From GCA-2794515 sp033763335 (GTDB lineage: Bacteria; Chloroflexota; Anaerolineae; Aggregatilineales; Phototrophicaceae), in NCBI GenBank assembly GCA_033763335.1, contig JANRKU010000137.1, positions 5,797 to 69,796 of the forward strand: a DNA stretch of 64,000 bases, read 5' to 3'. Position numbers and translations under genes: made by a program. Position 1 is the first letter of the stretch. The number at the start of each line of letters is the position of its first letter. The notes beneath the pieces are model-generated. The model was not told the DNA's origin and did not search any database. It was given only the letters and a program-made list of their open reading frames with translations. Positions 1 to 8,606 of this stretch are shown here, piece after piece.

Positions 1-723
1 CAAACGGGTGGCGCATTGCGTGATGACCAATTGCGGAATATCACCAATTACATCCTCAATTGGGACAAGGGCGATGCGTGGACAGTTGAAGATGCACTAT
101 CTGTGCGCCAATATCCACTTGTGCCAGTAGCGGGTGGTGGTGAAGCAGTCGCTTCTGCGCCCCCCGTTGGGTCTGATGTAGATGCTATTGTTGAACAATT
201 GGCAACAGTGGTGGGTGATCCTGCTCGGGGTGAGCAAATTTATAACAATCAAGCACGCTCACAAACAGGCGCACGTTTGGGCTGTGGCGGTTGCCATTTG
301 AATGGTGTTGCTGGTCCTGCACATAACGCCAAATGGGATCATTTCCTCACAACATTGAGTACAGAACCACAATTTGCGGGTTATAGTGTCGAAAAATATA
401 TGGTCGAGAGCATTGTGAATCCGGGTGCATATATTGTGTCTGGCTATGCCGCAGGCGCGATGCCCGGTGATTTCTCTAGCCGTATGAGTTTGCAAGATAC
501 CGCCGATATTTTGGCATATTTGCATACCTTTAGCACCGTAGACCCCTATGTTGCCCCAACTGTCAGTGAACCCGCCGCAGAAGTCACCCCATCGGCAGAA
601 ATGACCGCCGAAGCGACCCCTGCTGTAGAAGCACCTGTTGTCGAAGCGACCCCTGTGGTTGAAGCGACTCCTGTGGTGGAAGTGACCGCCGAAGCAACTG
701 CTGAGGCAACACCAGAATCTTAA
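1..723 (+). CDS. c-type cytochrome, 5' partial
   Basis: The reading frame is open from base 1, so the gene starts outside the window. The first visible residues (GGALRDDQLRNITNYILN, about 1-24) look like the C-terminal helix of a first cytochrome c domain. A second domain follows with a CGGCH haem c motif (bases about 283-297) and a downstream GAMPGDF Met that is the likely sixth haem ligand. The C-terminus is a low-complexity tail rich in ATPE/VEATP, typical of exported Chloroflexota proteins. The domain is closely related to the one in the next gene. It probably carries electrons outside the cytoplasmic membrane, with haem attached by the Ccm system encoded downstream. The exact redox partner cannot be told. 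Confidence 0.85.
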   Translation, partial: QTGGALRDDQLRNITNYILNWDKGDAWTVEDALSVRQYPLVPVAGGGEAVASAPPVGSDVDAIVEQLATVVGDPARGEQIYNNQARSQTGARLGCGGCHLNGVAGPAHNAKWDHFLTTLSTEPQFAGYSVEKYMVESIVNPGAYIVSGYAAGAMPGDFSSRMSLQDTADILAYLHTFSTVDPYVAPTVSEPAAEVTPSAEMTAEATPAVEAPVVEATPVVEATPVVEVTAEATAEATPES

Positions 724-768
724 CTCTAAATGGGCATTATCATGCCTTATGAAATAACTATTTTCAAA

Positions 769-794
769 AGACCCCTAACACTAGGGGTTTTTTG
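769..794 (+). terminator. intrinsic terminator after the first cytochrome gene
   Basis: A 6-bp stem (ACCCCT at 771-776, AGGGGT at 783-788) with a six-base loop runs straight into a T tract. It lies 46 bp after the cytochrome stop codon and separates it from the next gene. Confidence 0.75.
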
Positions 795-885
795 ATTAAT
801 GTCCACTTGGGTATATGCCATGTGCGTAACGATTGCTACAATATTCACAAGAATTTTCTTGCTGATGAGAGGAGCAAAAATCCTC

Positions 886-1569
886 ATGATGATAGTAAAA
901 CGACGTATTTTTGGGGCAATTTTGGTGGTGATAGTGGTGGGAACATGGGCTATTTTGGCACAAACACCAACCCCAACTATCCCCGAAGAGTTTGAATGTA
1001 CCACCGAAGAACTCATTTTTGTGCAATATAATTTTCAGATTGCACTCGATACATTTGATGAGCAATATCTCCAAGACCCCGATATAGCATTGGCATTACT
1101 CTACGACACAGGCAAAGCCTATCAACAATTGGCATTGACCTGCGGGTATTTGCCCCCAGATTTTGCGAGTTTGGCGGCTGGCACAGATATGGCAATCATC
1201 ATGAATGCACTATCAGAATTGCAAGGGGATTCGATTCGCGGACAATCCATTTACAACAACATAGAACCTTCTGGCACAGGGGAACAAGTGGCTTGTGCGG
1301 GGTGTCATGAATCAACGGCGGGGACAGCCCCTTTGACAGAAGGCACATGGACGCGCTGGGATGAGGTTCATCGCCTAGAACCTCAATTTGCAGATTACAC
1401 CTTTGCCCAATATATTGCAGAAAGCCTTATTCATCCCGAAGCCTATATTGTCGAAGGCTTTACAGGGGGAATTATGCCCGCTAATTTTGGGGAACGGCTG
1501 ACTTTTCAGGATATTGCCGACATCATCGCTTATTTGGAGAGCCAAGACCAATTAATAGATGATGAATAA
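886..1569 (+). CDS. monohaem c-type cytochrome, exported
   Basis: The start at 886 follows a good GAGAGGAG ribosome site and gives 227 residues with a hydrophobic signal or anchor (IFGAILVVIVVGTWAI). The longer frame from 799 adds a second hydrophobic stretch and has no ribosome site. A CAGCH haem-binding motif lies near bases 1300-1314, and GGIMPANF supplies the likely axial Met. The segment RGQSIYNN...EPQFADYTFAQYIAESLIHPEAYIVEGF matches the second domain of the preceding cytochrome almost position by position, so the two are paralogues. About 85 residues between signal and haem domain show no recognisable motif except a Cys pair. Likely a membrane-tethered electron carrier. Confidence 0.85.
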   Translation: MMIVKRRIFGAILVVIVVGTWAILAQTPTPTIPEEFECTTEELIFVQYNFQIALDTFDEQYLQDPDIALALLYDTGKAYQQLALTCGYLPPDFASLAAGTDMAIIMNALSELQGDSIRGQSIYNNIEPSGTGEQVACAGCHESTAGTAPLTEGTWTRWDEVHRLEPQFADYTFAQYIAESLIHPEAYIVEGFTGGIMPANFGERLTFQDIADIIAYLESQDQLIDDE

Positions 1570-1664
1570 CACGCGATGATGGTGTGTATAAGCAATTGCA
1601 CATGACCATCATTACACGGTACAATTTGATACATGATATGACACAACTAAAGGAGACGTTACAG

Positions 1665-1916
1665 ATGACTCGTCAAAAATGGATGACCTTGCTCATTATT
1701 CTCGTTTTTTCGCTCATGATTGCCACCATGCCCGTCTTTGGTGCAGAAGAACCTGTAGATGAAACAGCCACTACCGCCACAACAGAAGAAGCCGTTAATT
1801 ATGGACCCGGTATTGCCCTCATCTTTCTTATCACAGGATTTGCGGGCGTTACGGTGGTTGGTGGTATAAACTGGCTCATCGAGATGAACGAAAGAAAAAA
1901 TAAAAAAGGTGCATAA
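1665..1916 (+). CDS. small membrane protein in ccmD position
   Basis: The start at 1665 follows AAAGGAGACGTTACAG and yields 83 residues. An N-terminal hydrophobic segment (residues about 7-24) ending in FGA-E looks like a signal peptide, and a second membrane segment (about 46-68) is followed by a short basic tail (NERKNKKGA). It sits directly before ccmE, where ccmD lies in proteobacterial operons, and like CcmD it has one mature membrane helix plus a basic tail. No sequence motif proves a CcmD role, so this is inferred from position and topology only. Confidence 0.6.
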   Translation: MTRQKWMTLLIILVFSLMIATMPVFGAEEPVDETATTATTEEAVNYGPGIALIFLITGFAGVTVVGGINWLIEMNERKNKKGA

Positions 1917-1959
1917 TACGGGCAATCACGCTCTAAAATGAATTGATTAGGATAGGAAT

Positions 1960-2526
1960 ATGACTGATATACCATTAAAACAGGTTTTACCAACAGAAGC
2001 GCCCATATCATGGGAAAAATCCCCAACGGCGATACTGCCAAAACGCAATAAATCCTGGCAATTTTGGCTTGGATTTGCGCTTATTTTGGGCGCAGTGGCA
2101 TTTTTGATTTTGGGCAATACATTGGGTGGCGCACAATATTTCACCACTGTAGAAGCGTTGATGGCTGCGCCTCAAGAGCATGTCGGCAAGACTATCCGTA
2201 TTTCTGGCGCGGTGGTTGGGGAAACGATTCAATATGATTCAAAAAGCCTCAATATCGCCTTTACGATTGCCCATATTCCAGAAGGCGAAGATAACATTGG
2301 TGAAGCCTTATTCGTCGCCGCCAATGACCCCAATGCGGTGCGCTTGCCCGTATATATCGAAAATACCGTGAAGCCCGATTTACTCCGTCATGAGGCACAA
2401 GCCATCCTCACAGGGACGTTGGGTGAAGATGGGGTATTTTATGCCACCGAGCTATTGCTCAAATGCCCTAGCCGATTTGAAGACGGCGCAAATCCATTAT
2501 CCGAAAGTAATGCACAATCGGGATAA
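1960..2526 (+). CDS. ccmE: cytochrome c maturation protein CcmE, Cys variant
   Basis: CcmE is the periplasmic haem chaperone of System I that binds haem covalently and hands it to the apocytochrome. The 188-residue protein has a cytoplasmic N-terminus, one membrane helix (about 34-54) and a beta-barrel OB domain with the family pattern G-x-VRISGAVVGETI...VKPDLLRHEAQAILTGTL...GVFYATELLLKC. In the common form the haem-binding residue is a His in HxxxY; here it is Cys169 followed by Phe173 (C-P-S-R-F). Cys-type CcmE proteins are known from other lineages, where the motif is CxxxY. A GATAGG ribosome site precedes the ATG. It is followed at 5 bp by a cytochrome gene and then ccmA and ccmB. Confidence 0.85.
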   Translation: MTDIPLKQVLPTEAPISWEKSPTAILPKRNKSWQFWLGFALILGAVAFLILGNTLGGAQYFTTVEALMAAPQEHVGKTIRISGAVVGETIQYDSKSLNIAFTIAHIPEGEDNIGEALFVAANDPNAVRLPVYIENTVKPDLLRHEAQAILTGTLGEDGVFYATELLLKCPSRFEDGANPLSESNAQSG

Positions 2527-2531
2527 ATATC

Positions 2532-4001
2532 TTGAAAAAACAGAGTGCCTTTTTATGGCTATTTTTTGTGATTGTCTGTGTGGGATTTGCCTATATAAGC
2601 GGGGAATCCCCACTATTTGCCCAAGACCCAGAACCAACTCCCGTCATTCTGCCCGAAACAGCCGATTTAGCATTGGGGGCGCAATTATTTGCGTTGCATT
2701 GCACCGAATGTCATGGAGTAAATGGGGCAGGGGATGGCGAACAAGTCGAAATGCGCCGTGTTCCCTATCCGGGAAATTTTTTAGACCCTGCCCAAACCGA
2801 AGGTAAGACACCAGAAGATTATCTGGCTATCATCACCAATGGCGTTCCCGATAGTTCTATGTCCGCATGGGGTGGGACATTTACGGATGAGGAATTGTTG
2901 GCGGTGACGATGTATGTCTATACCCTACATGAAAATCCGCCAATATCTGCCGAAGTCACCCCAGAGGTCACACAAGCACCTGCACCACGCCCATCGGCGC
3001 AAGGAACGATTTCTGGGTTAATCACAGTTGGGACGGCGGGGGCAGTTTTGCCACCAGATACCATCGTCACATTACATGTTTTTGACCCATTTGCTCAAGC
3101 CGAAACGACATTCACAGCACCAATTGACGCCAATAATAATTATCGGTTTGAAGATGTGACCATCACGCAAGGGGATTATTATTTTGCCACAGTTAGTTTT
3201 GCGGGGCGAAATTATGGTAATCAACCGGTAGAAGGCAGTTCAGAATTTCCTAATATGGATTTTCCCATCACGGTGTATGAGACCACCACTGATGCAAATG
3301 TCATCAGTATTGAAAATATAGTCGTGCAAATTCAGCCGTCACAAGGATTGTTGCGATTCACCCAAGTGGTACAAATCCTCAATTCGTCTGACCGTTTGTA
3401 TGTGGGTACTGTACCTGTTGATGATACGCGCAATATCACGATTGAGATGCCATTACCGATTGGCGCAGTGGTCACAGAAATCATTCAAAGTGACCAATTT
3501 TTGGTAGACAATAGCGCCTTCAAAATTACGGATACCCGCCCAATTTTGCCTAATCAAGACCACCTCATCGTTGTCACCTATATGATGCCTTACGAAAATG
3601 ATGCCGTGATGGATTTCCCCGTTCAAAATCGGTTTAATGGTGAAATACGGGTGTTGGTGAGTACGGATGAATTGCGTGTGTTGGGTAATGGATTCACCGC
3701 ACTTGGAAAAGAAACATTAGGGAATACGGAATATTCTGTGTATGGGGCAACGCTTGACCTCATACCCAATGATATTGTTCGTTATGAATTGAGCGGACGG
3801 GTGACTGGGGTCGGTGATTTTCCTCAGACGACCAACACTTCTGCTCGCCCAGTAGATGCTAACGCGATTTCATCGGATAATTTACCCCTGTTGATGGTCA
3901 TTATTTTAGGCGGTATCGTCGTGATTGTGGTTGTTGGGGTGCTACTCATTAATCGCAATAGAAAAGATACCCAATTACCCACTCAAGAGGATAGTGAATG
4001 A
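2532..4001 (+). CDS. membrane-anchored cytochrome c with beta-sandwich domains
   Basis: A signal peptide is followed by a cytochrome c domain (CTECH near residues 57-61, methionine in the DSSMSAWGG region near residue 115), a Pro/Thr/Glu linker, and a carboxypeptidase-regulatory-like beta domain (GTISGLITVGTAGAVLPPDT). A longer beta-rich extracytoplasmic part follows, then a C-terminal membrane helix (LLMVIILGGIVVIVVVGVLL) and a short charged tail. The start is TTG at 2532, five bases after ccmE, with only a weak ribosome site. Its stop overlaps the ccmA start (ATGA), so expression is coupled. It is probably a surface electron carrier or a client of the Ccm machinery; the beta domains may bind a partner. 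No enzyme motif is visible. Confidence 0.8.
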   Translation: MKKQSAFLWLFFVIVCVGFAYISGESPLFAQDPEPTPVILPETADLALGAQLFALHCTECHGVNGAGDGEQVEMRRVPYPGNFLDPAQTEGKTPEDYLAIITNGVPDSSMSAWGGTFTDEELLAVTMYVYTLHENPPISAEVTPEVTQAPAPRPSAQGTISGLITVGTAGAVLPPDTIVTLHVFDPFAQAETTFTAPIDANNNYRFEDVTITQGDYYFATVSFAGRNYGNQPVEGSSEFPNMDFPITVYETTTDANVISIENIVVQIQPSQGLLRFTQVVQILNSSDRLYVGTVPVDDTRNITIEMPLPIGAVVTEIIQSDQFLVDNSAFKITDTRPILPNQDHLIVVTYMMPYENDAVMDFPVQNRFNGEIRVLVSTDELRVLGNGFTALGKETLGNTEYSVYGATLDLIPNDIVRYELSGRVTGVGDFPQTTNTSARPVDANAISSDNLPLLMVIILGGIVVIVVVGVLLINRNRKDTQLPTQEDSE

Positions 4002-4735
4002 CTGATACATCGCGCCCTCTCATCGAAATTACCGATTTGGTCAAGCATTATGATATTTTGCCTGTATTGCGAAAATTGAACTTGACCATTCAACGGGGCG
4101 AATTTGTGGCGCTATTGGGTCCAAATGGGAGTGGTAAATCCACGCTATTGCGCCTGCTTTGCGCCCTCACACGCCCCACCAGTGGCGAAATTCGCATTGG
4201 TGGGTGGGTATTACCCAAAGAAGCCTCTGCGGTGCGCTCACAAATTGGGCTGGTGAGTCATAAACCCCTATTTTATGAAAACCTCACCGCCACCGAAAAT
4301 TTGACATTTTTTGGTCGGCTTTATAATGTGCCTGCCAGTGAATTATCTGACCGTATTCGTCAATTATTAAATGATGTGGGGCTTGGCAAACGTGCCAATG
4401 ACCTTGCGCGGACATTTTCTCGTGGGATGCAACAACGCTTGAGTATTGCGCGGGCGTTGTTGCATAACCCCGATGTGTTGTTGTTTGATGAACCCTACAC
4501 GGGTTTAGACCAATCGGCAGGCAGTATTCTGGATAGTTTGCTCCAAAAAGCCCATGCTGATGGGCATACCATCATCATGACGACCCATCAACTAGAACGG
4601 GCAGAGACCATTGTGAGCCGTGCGGTCATCATCAAAAAAGGGCAGGTGGGGTATGATGAACCCGTTAACCCTGCCAATCCGCCAAACTTGGTCAAAATTT
4701 ATACCGAAGTGACAGGCATGGTGAACGCCTTATGA
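3998..4735 (+). CDS. ccmA: haem exporter ATP-binding protein CcmA
   Basis: An ABC ATPase of 245 residues with Walker A (GPNGSGKST, about 40-48), a signature region (FSRGMQQRLSIARALL), Walker B (VLLFDEP) and the H-loop (TTHQ). CcmA powers the release of haem-loaded CcmE from the CcmABCD complex. The signature is FSRGM in place of LSGGQ, as is common in CcmA. The assignment is supported by the directly following ccmB (ATGA overlap at 4732-4735) and by ccmC and ccmE nearby. Confidence 0.9.
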   Translation: MTDTSRPLIEITDLVKHYDILPVLRKLNLTIQRGEFVALLGPNGSGKSTLLRLLCALTRPTSGEIRIGGWVLPKEASAVRSQIGLVSHKPLFYENLTATENLTFFGRLYNVPASELSDRIRQLLNDVGLGKRANDLARTFSRGMQQRLSIARALLHNPDVLLFDEPYTGLDQSAGSILDSLLQKAHADGHTIIMTTHQLERAETIVSRAVIIKKGQVGYDEPVNPANPPNLVKIYTEVTGMVNAL

Positions 4736-5400
4736 CCACCCCATTATGGAGAACAGTTTTCGCCATCATCCGCAAAGATTTGCGTGCCGAATTGCGGAGT
4801 CGTGAATTGGTGAGTACGATGGTGCTTTTTGCGTTGTTGAGCGTCTTGGTATTCAGCTTTGCGCTGGAATTAGACCGTACAGCCCGCCAAGAAGTGGTCA
4901 ACGGCATTTTGTGGGTGACATTGGTATTTGCCAGTATTTTGGGATTGAATCGTAGCCTCGCCACAGAACGTGAATTGGGCGGGATGGATGCCATGATGAT
5001 TTCCCCAATTCCCCGTATGGCAATTTATTTGGGCAAGATGGTGGGGAATTTTTTGTTTGTATTGGTGGTGGGGCTGGTGTTATTGCCCATCATGACCATC
5101 CTCTATAACGTGGTCTTGGTACAAATTCCGCTCCTTATCACCTTGATGTTAGGTGTGTTTGGGTTGGCATCTATCGGGACATTATTGGCGGCGATGACCG
5201 CACAAACGCGCTCCCGTGAGACATTATTACCCATTGCTATGTTGCCTGTGATTATCCCCTTGTTATTGGTGGTGATTGCCGCTTCGTCGGGCATTATGAA
5301 AGAAGAAAATTATTGGGGATGGGTGGGGGTGTTGGCGATGGTGGATATAATTTATGCCATGTTGGGGTTGCTCTTGTTTGAATATGTCATTGAAGACTAA
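4732..5400 (+). CDS. ccmB: haem exporter permease CcmB
   Basis: This 222-residue protein has a charged N-terminus (RTVFAIIRKDLRAELRSRE) and six hydrophobic membrane segments, the CcmB layout. It pairs with CcmA in the inner membrane. The ATG overlaps the ccmA stop. The 3' end contains a good promoter for the next gene. Confidence 0.9.
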   Translation: MTTPLWRTVFAIIRKDLRAELRSRELVSTMVLFALLSVLVFSFALELDRTARQEVVNGILWVTLVFASILGLNRSLATERELGGMDAMMISPIPRMAIYLGKMVGNFLFVLVVGLVLLPIMTILYNVVLVQIPLLITLMLGVFGLASIGTLLAAMTAQTRSRETLLPIAMLPVIIPLLLVVIAASSGIMKEENYWGWVGVLAMVDIIYAMLGLLLFEYVIED

Positions 5401-5418
5401 CCTTAAAAATTGTATAAT
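5390..5418 (+). promoter_or_regulatory. sigma-70-like promoter for ccmC
   Basis: TTGAAG (5390-5395), a 17-bp spacer and TATAAT (5413-5418) form a near-consensus promoter at the end of ccmB. It would start transcription near 5425, about 35 bp before ccmC. ccmC and the two genes after it may therefore be expressed separately from ccmA and ccmB. Confidence 0.6.
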
Positions 5419-5461
5419 CTTCCTGTAGATTTCTATAGATTTTAGGAGATTTTTGAGAGAT

Positions 5462-6208
5462 ATGAGCGCCGTACAAAGCATGAACATGCCTATTAATGGG
5501 GCATCTGCACCGCCAAATCGCTTGCGGATATTGACCATTGCCACCATTGTTTTGACAGGACTTGGATTTGTTTTGGCAATGTTTGTCGCTAAGACCGATG
5601 TTGACCAAGGCGATGTGCAACGGATATTTTATTACCATATGCCCAGTTTCTTTGGGGGACTCTTTGCGTTTATTGCCACTGTCATTGGTGGGGTCAATTA
5701 TTTGCGTACTCGCCAGACCCGTTGGGATACATTGGCATTGGCAGGGGTTGAGGTGGGGTTGGCGTTGTCGCTGATTAACCTTATCACGGGTGCAGTATGG
5801 GCGCGTCCAATATGGAATACATGGTGGACATGGGATGCACGTCTCACCAGCGCCGCCATCATGTGCCTGACCTATGCCGCCTATTTGATGTTACGTGGTG
5901 GCATTGAAAATCCAGAAAAACGGCGTATGTTCGCCTCGGTTTATGGCATTGTGGCAATTACCACCGCGATTTTGACGCTGGTCATCATTCGCATTGTGCC
6001 AAACACCATTCACCCCGCCGTTATTGGACCAAGCCCACAAAATGCTGAAGGCACATTTGAATTTTCGCAAAATGTGGCGATGGCATTGGGTCCCAATATC
6101 ATTATTTGGGGATTTCTTATCCCGTTAACCCTGATTTGGTGGCGTATCCGTTTGCAAAATCGGGTAGATGCTGTGGCGATGCTCAAAGCCGAAGCCCTGA
6201 GCGACTAG
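5462..6208 (+). CDS. ccmC: haem export/transfer protein CcmC
   Basis: An integral membrane protein with six predicted helices and the WWD-family Trp-rich motif (WNTWWTWDARLTS). Conserved His residues flank it (FYYHMP upstream, TIHPAV downstream). CcmC loads haem onto CcmE. The start is ambiguous: AGGAG at 5444-5448 is 4 bases from a TTG at 5453 and 13 from the ATG at 5462; I chose the ATG. No ccmF or ccmH is in the window, so the ligation module must lie elsewhere. Confidence 0.9.
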   Translation: MSAVQSMNMPINGASAPPNRLRILTIATIVLTGLGFVLAMFVAKTDVDQGDVQRIFYYHMPSFFGGLFAFIATVIGGVNYLRTRQTRWDTLALAGVEVGLALSLINLITGAVWARPIWNTWWTWDARLTSAAIMCLTYAAYLMLRGGIENPEKRRMFASVYGIVAITTAILTLVIIRIVPNTIHPAVIGPSPQNAEGTFEFSQNVAMALGPNIIIWGFLIPLTLIWWRIRLQNRVDAVAMLKAEALSD

Positions 6209-6219
6209 GATAAATTCAC

Positions 6220-7116
6220 ATGAAAAAAATACTGTTGTTGCTGTTCCTGTTGGTCGGGGTGGTGATGCCACTTGTCGCCCAAGAGGAAGACGTTGATGTT
6301 GAAGAAGAAGAGAAATTACCGCCGATTCCCTATTTTGTCGCAGAAAATACGGGGCGTAAATTCAATGTGCCTCTGCCATTTGGATGGGAAAATGCCAGCA
6401 CCGACCCCAATATTGCCCATTTTGTGCTTCCAGATAGCGTAGGGGATATTTATGCCCTGCCAGTTGACCCACAAGCCCCACAATCCGCCGCAGAGAGCGC
6501 CATTCGCCGTATTTTGGGCGATGATATAACCCTAACGGCACGCTATAGCGGGGCATTCCAATTGGATGGGAACGATTGGGGTAAATTTGCCTTTGCATCA
6601 GATGATGGGGCAATCACCGCCTTCACCCAAACCCGTGATGAAGCCGTATATGTGCTGTTTTATCACTATCCAAGCACCGAGCGCGAGTTTTATTTTATGG
6701 CGCAAAATATTGGCGAGGATGATGTGCCACAAAGTGGCGTGCTATTGGCACTACGGACGCTGTATCCAGAATTGCCAGATAGCGCACAATCCGAGACGAC
6801 TGTGCCACTCTCTAATGGCGATTGGACACGCCAAATTTATGCGGTGGGAGATTCTCAAGTGGTCGCCCTATGGCAATTGCGCGGTGGTGTGATTTATATC
6901 GCAGTTGAAAATGGGGATGGGTCGGTGGTGGATGTGGTGAATAAAGCCTTATTCACTAGCCTATTCGGATTTTTCATCACCCCACAAAATACCGCTTATC
7001 TCTTATTGGGGTTGGCGGTGGTGGTCATCATATCGGGTGTATTCATCTTGAGTTTGTTCCTGCGCCATCGTGGGTTAGCGCGTGATGAGGCATTGGTGCG
7101 CGAATTGGCGAAATAA
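6220..7116 (+). CDS. exported single-pass membrane protein, unknown
   Basis: A signal peptide (MKKILLLLFLLVGVVMPLVAQ) is followed by an acidic stretch, an extracytoplasmic domain of about 220 residues with a compact alpha/beta look (IPYFVAENTGRKFNVPLPFGWEN...), and a C-terminal membrane helix (AYLLLGLAVVVIISGVFILSLFL) with a short cytoplasmic tail. The motif VPLPFGWEN resembles lipoproteins that contain a PsbP or DUF1795-like fold, but I cannot confirm that. It begins 11 bp after ccmC and is likely co-transcribed with it. No function can be assigned. Confidence 0.7.
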   Translation: MKKILLLLFLLVGVVMPLVAQEEDVDVEEEEKLPPIPYFVAENTGRKFNVPLPFGWENASTDPNIAHFVLPDSVGDIYALPVDPQAPQSAAESAIRRILGDDITLTARYSGAFQLDGNDWGKFAFASDDGAITAFTQTRDEAVYVLFYHYPSTEREFYFMAQNIGEDDVPQSGVLLALRTLYPELPDSAQSETTVPLSNGDWTRQIYAVGDSQVVALWQLRGGVIYIAVENGDGSVVDVVNKALFTSLFGFFITPQNTAYLLLGLAVVVIISGVFILSLFLRHRGLARDEALVRELAK

Positions 7117-7128
7117 ATCAAAATATCC

Positions 7129-7166
7129 ATGCCCCCTTTGCCAAAATATGGCATAATAGGGGGCAT
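7129..7166. repeat. inverted repeat over the lipoprotein start
   Basis: ATGCCCCCT (7129-7137) and AGGGGGCAT (7158-7166) are perfect complements, and GCC/GGC (7140-7142, 7150-7152) pair inside. The right arm contains the ribosome site and start codon of the next gene, so the hairpin could mask initiation in the mRNA. Confidence 0.55.
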
Positions 7167-8499
7167 GATGACGATAAAAAAATTCTCAATCCCCTTATTC
7201 TTGATGATGCTTATCCTGCTTGGTGCATGTCGGCAGGAGCTACCCGCGCCTGTTGCGCCGAGCCTTGTGCCATTTCCCACGCCCACAACTGGTTTTGTGT
7301 TGAATGGCATTTTGCCCACACCCAACGCCTTTGGACCCGATGTGATAGCACCCGCCACGGTGGTGGCGTTGGCGAATCGTGGCACACCAACACCTGATAG
7401 AGGCGCATGTCCGCCCGCGACGACATCTGCCCAATTAGAAGATTTGCCACGCGGGCGTGATGCCGTTGCCAACGAAATCGCGCGGTTTTTATCCGCAGGG
7501 GGCAATCTCACACGGCTCACAGAAGCCTTGCGGGATAGATGGCGGATTTTGCCCGTCAATGGATTTGTTCGTGAAGATGTGGATGTGACCGCAGAAGGCA
7601 CAACCGACCTATTATTTAGCCTATCCCTAGAGGAAGGCGGATTTTTCCTCATCCTGAGTTGTCAGGATAGGGCATATCGCGTCATCCATCAGGTGATTTT
7701 TCCCCAATTAGACGCGCCACAGGTGTTATTCGCAGAAGATATGAATGTCACCTTATCCCCCGAAATTGTTATCACAGGGCGTTCCTGCTTGAATAATGAC
7801 CAAAATTTATGCCAATATCAGACCTATATCCTGACATGGGATGCCAATTTGGGACGCATGGTGAATTTGCTGAATTCCCCACTGCTCACCGATGAATTGC
7901 CTCAAATTGTGGATAGTGATAATGACCTTGTGGACGAAATTTTGGTGCAACTTAATAATATTGGCGATATTAACACAGGACCGCTCCGCACAGGACGGCA
8001 AATTTATGACTGGAACGGCTCTACTTATGTGCTATCCATCGTAGAACTCGATGCGCCAGAATATCAGATACAAGTGATTCAAGAGGCAGACCGAAATTTC
8101 CTCGCAGACCGCATGGGGCAGGCGATAGAACTATATCAACTCGCTTATACCGATGAGGAATTACGGATATGGCTCCGCAACGAAGCGCCGATTTTAGAAA
8201 GTTATATCCTCTATCGGTTGATGTTGGCATGGGCATCGCAATCGAGCGCAGAGGCGGCGATTGTGTTTGAGCGCCTGCGTACCGATTTCGGCGCACCCGG
8301 TGAGGGGCAAACCGAAGCCCCGCCATTCGCCACATTGGGGCAAATTTTTTGGGATGCGTATTCCGAAAATTCGAGCCTATCGGCAGGATGTGAGGCGGTG
8401 CAATTGGCGTTAGCAGAAGTGCCTCTGGCGCTCACATGGATGAATCGCTATGGTGCGCGGAATTTGGGCTACACCGCCGATGATATGTGTCCGTTTTAG
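7165..8499 (+). CDS. lipoprotein, unknown
   Basis: The start at 7165 follows TAGGGGG and gives 444 residues with a clear lipobox (LLGAC, Cys22). The mature part has a Pro/Thr-rich linker (about 25-90), then an alpha/beta region containing RDAVANEIARFLSAGGNLTRLTEALRDRWRILP. It continues with VFCF-like repeats of an integrin/FG-GAP flavour (DSDNDLVDEILVQLNN) and a helical C-terminus. The acidic D-S-D-N-D segment could bind calcium. The family is not recognised. It forms the last gene of the run begun by ccmC. Confidence 0.7.
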   Translation: MMTIKKFSIPLFLMMLILLGACRQELPAPVAPSLVPFPTPTTGFVLNGILPTPNAFGPDVIAPATVVALANRGTPTPDRGACPPATTSAQLEDLPRGRDAVANEIARFLSAGGNLTRLTEALRDRWRILPVNGFVREDVDVTAEGTTDLLFSLSLEEGGFFLILSCQDRAYRVIHQVIFPQLDAPQVLFAEDMNVTLSPEIVITGRSCLNNDQNLCQYQTYILTWDANLGRMVNLLNSPLLTDELPQIVDSDNDLVDEILVQLNNIGDINTGPLRTGRQIYDWNGSTYVLSIVELDAPEYQIQVIQEADRNFLADRMGQAIELYQLAYTDEELRIWLRNEAPILESYILYRLMLAWASQSSAEAAIVFERLRTDFGAPGEGQTEAPPFATLGQIFWDAYSENSSLSAGCEAVQLALAEVPLALTWMNRYGARNLGYTADDMCPF

Positions 8500-8606
8500 A
8501 GCTATCATCAAACCCTTAACATGCCTTATCTTGACACATGACCTATTCCTCACTACACTGTTTTAATATTTTTTAACGCTGATTTAACAGGTCTGTTGAG
8601 GAGTCC

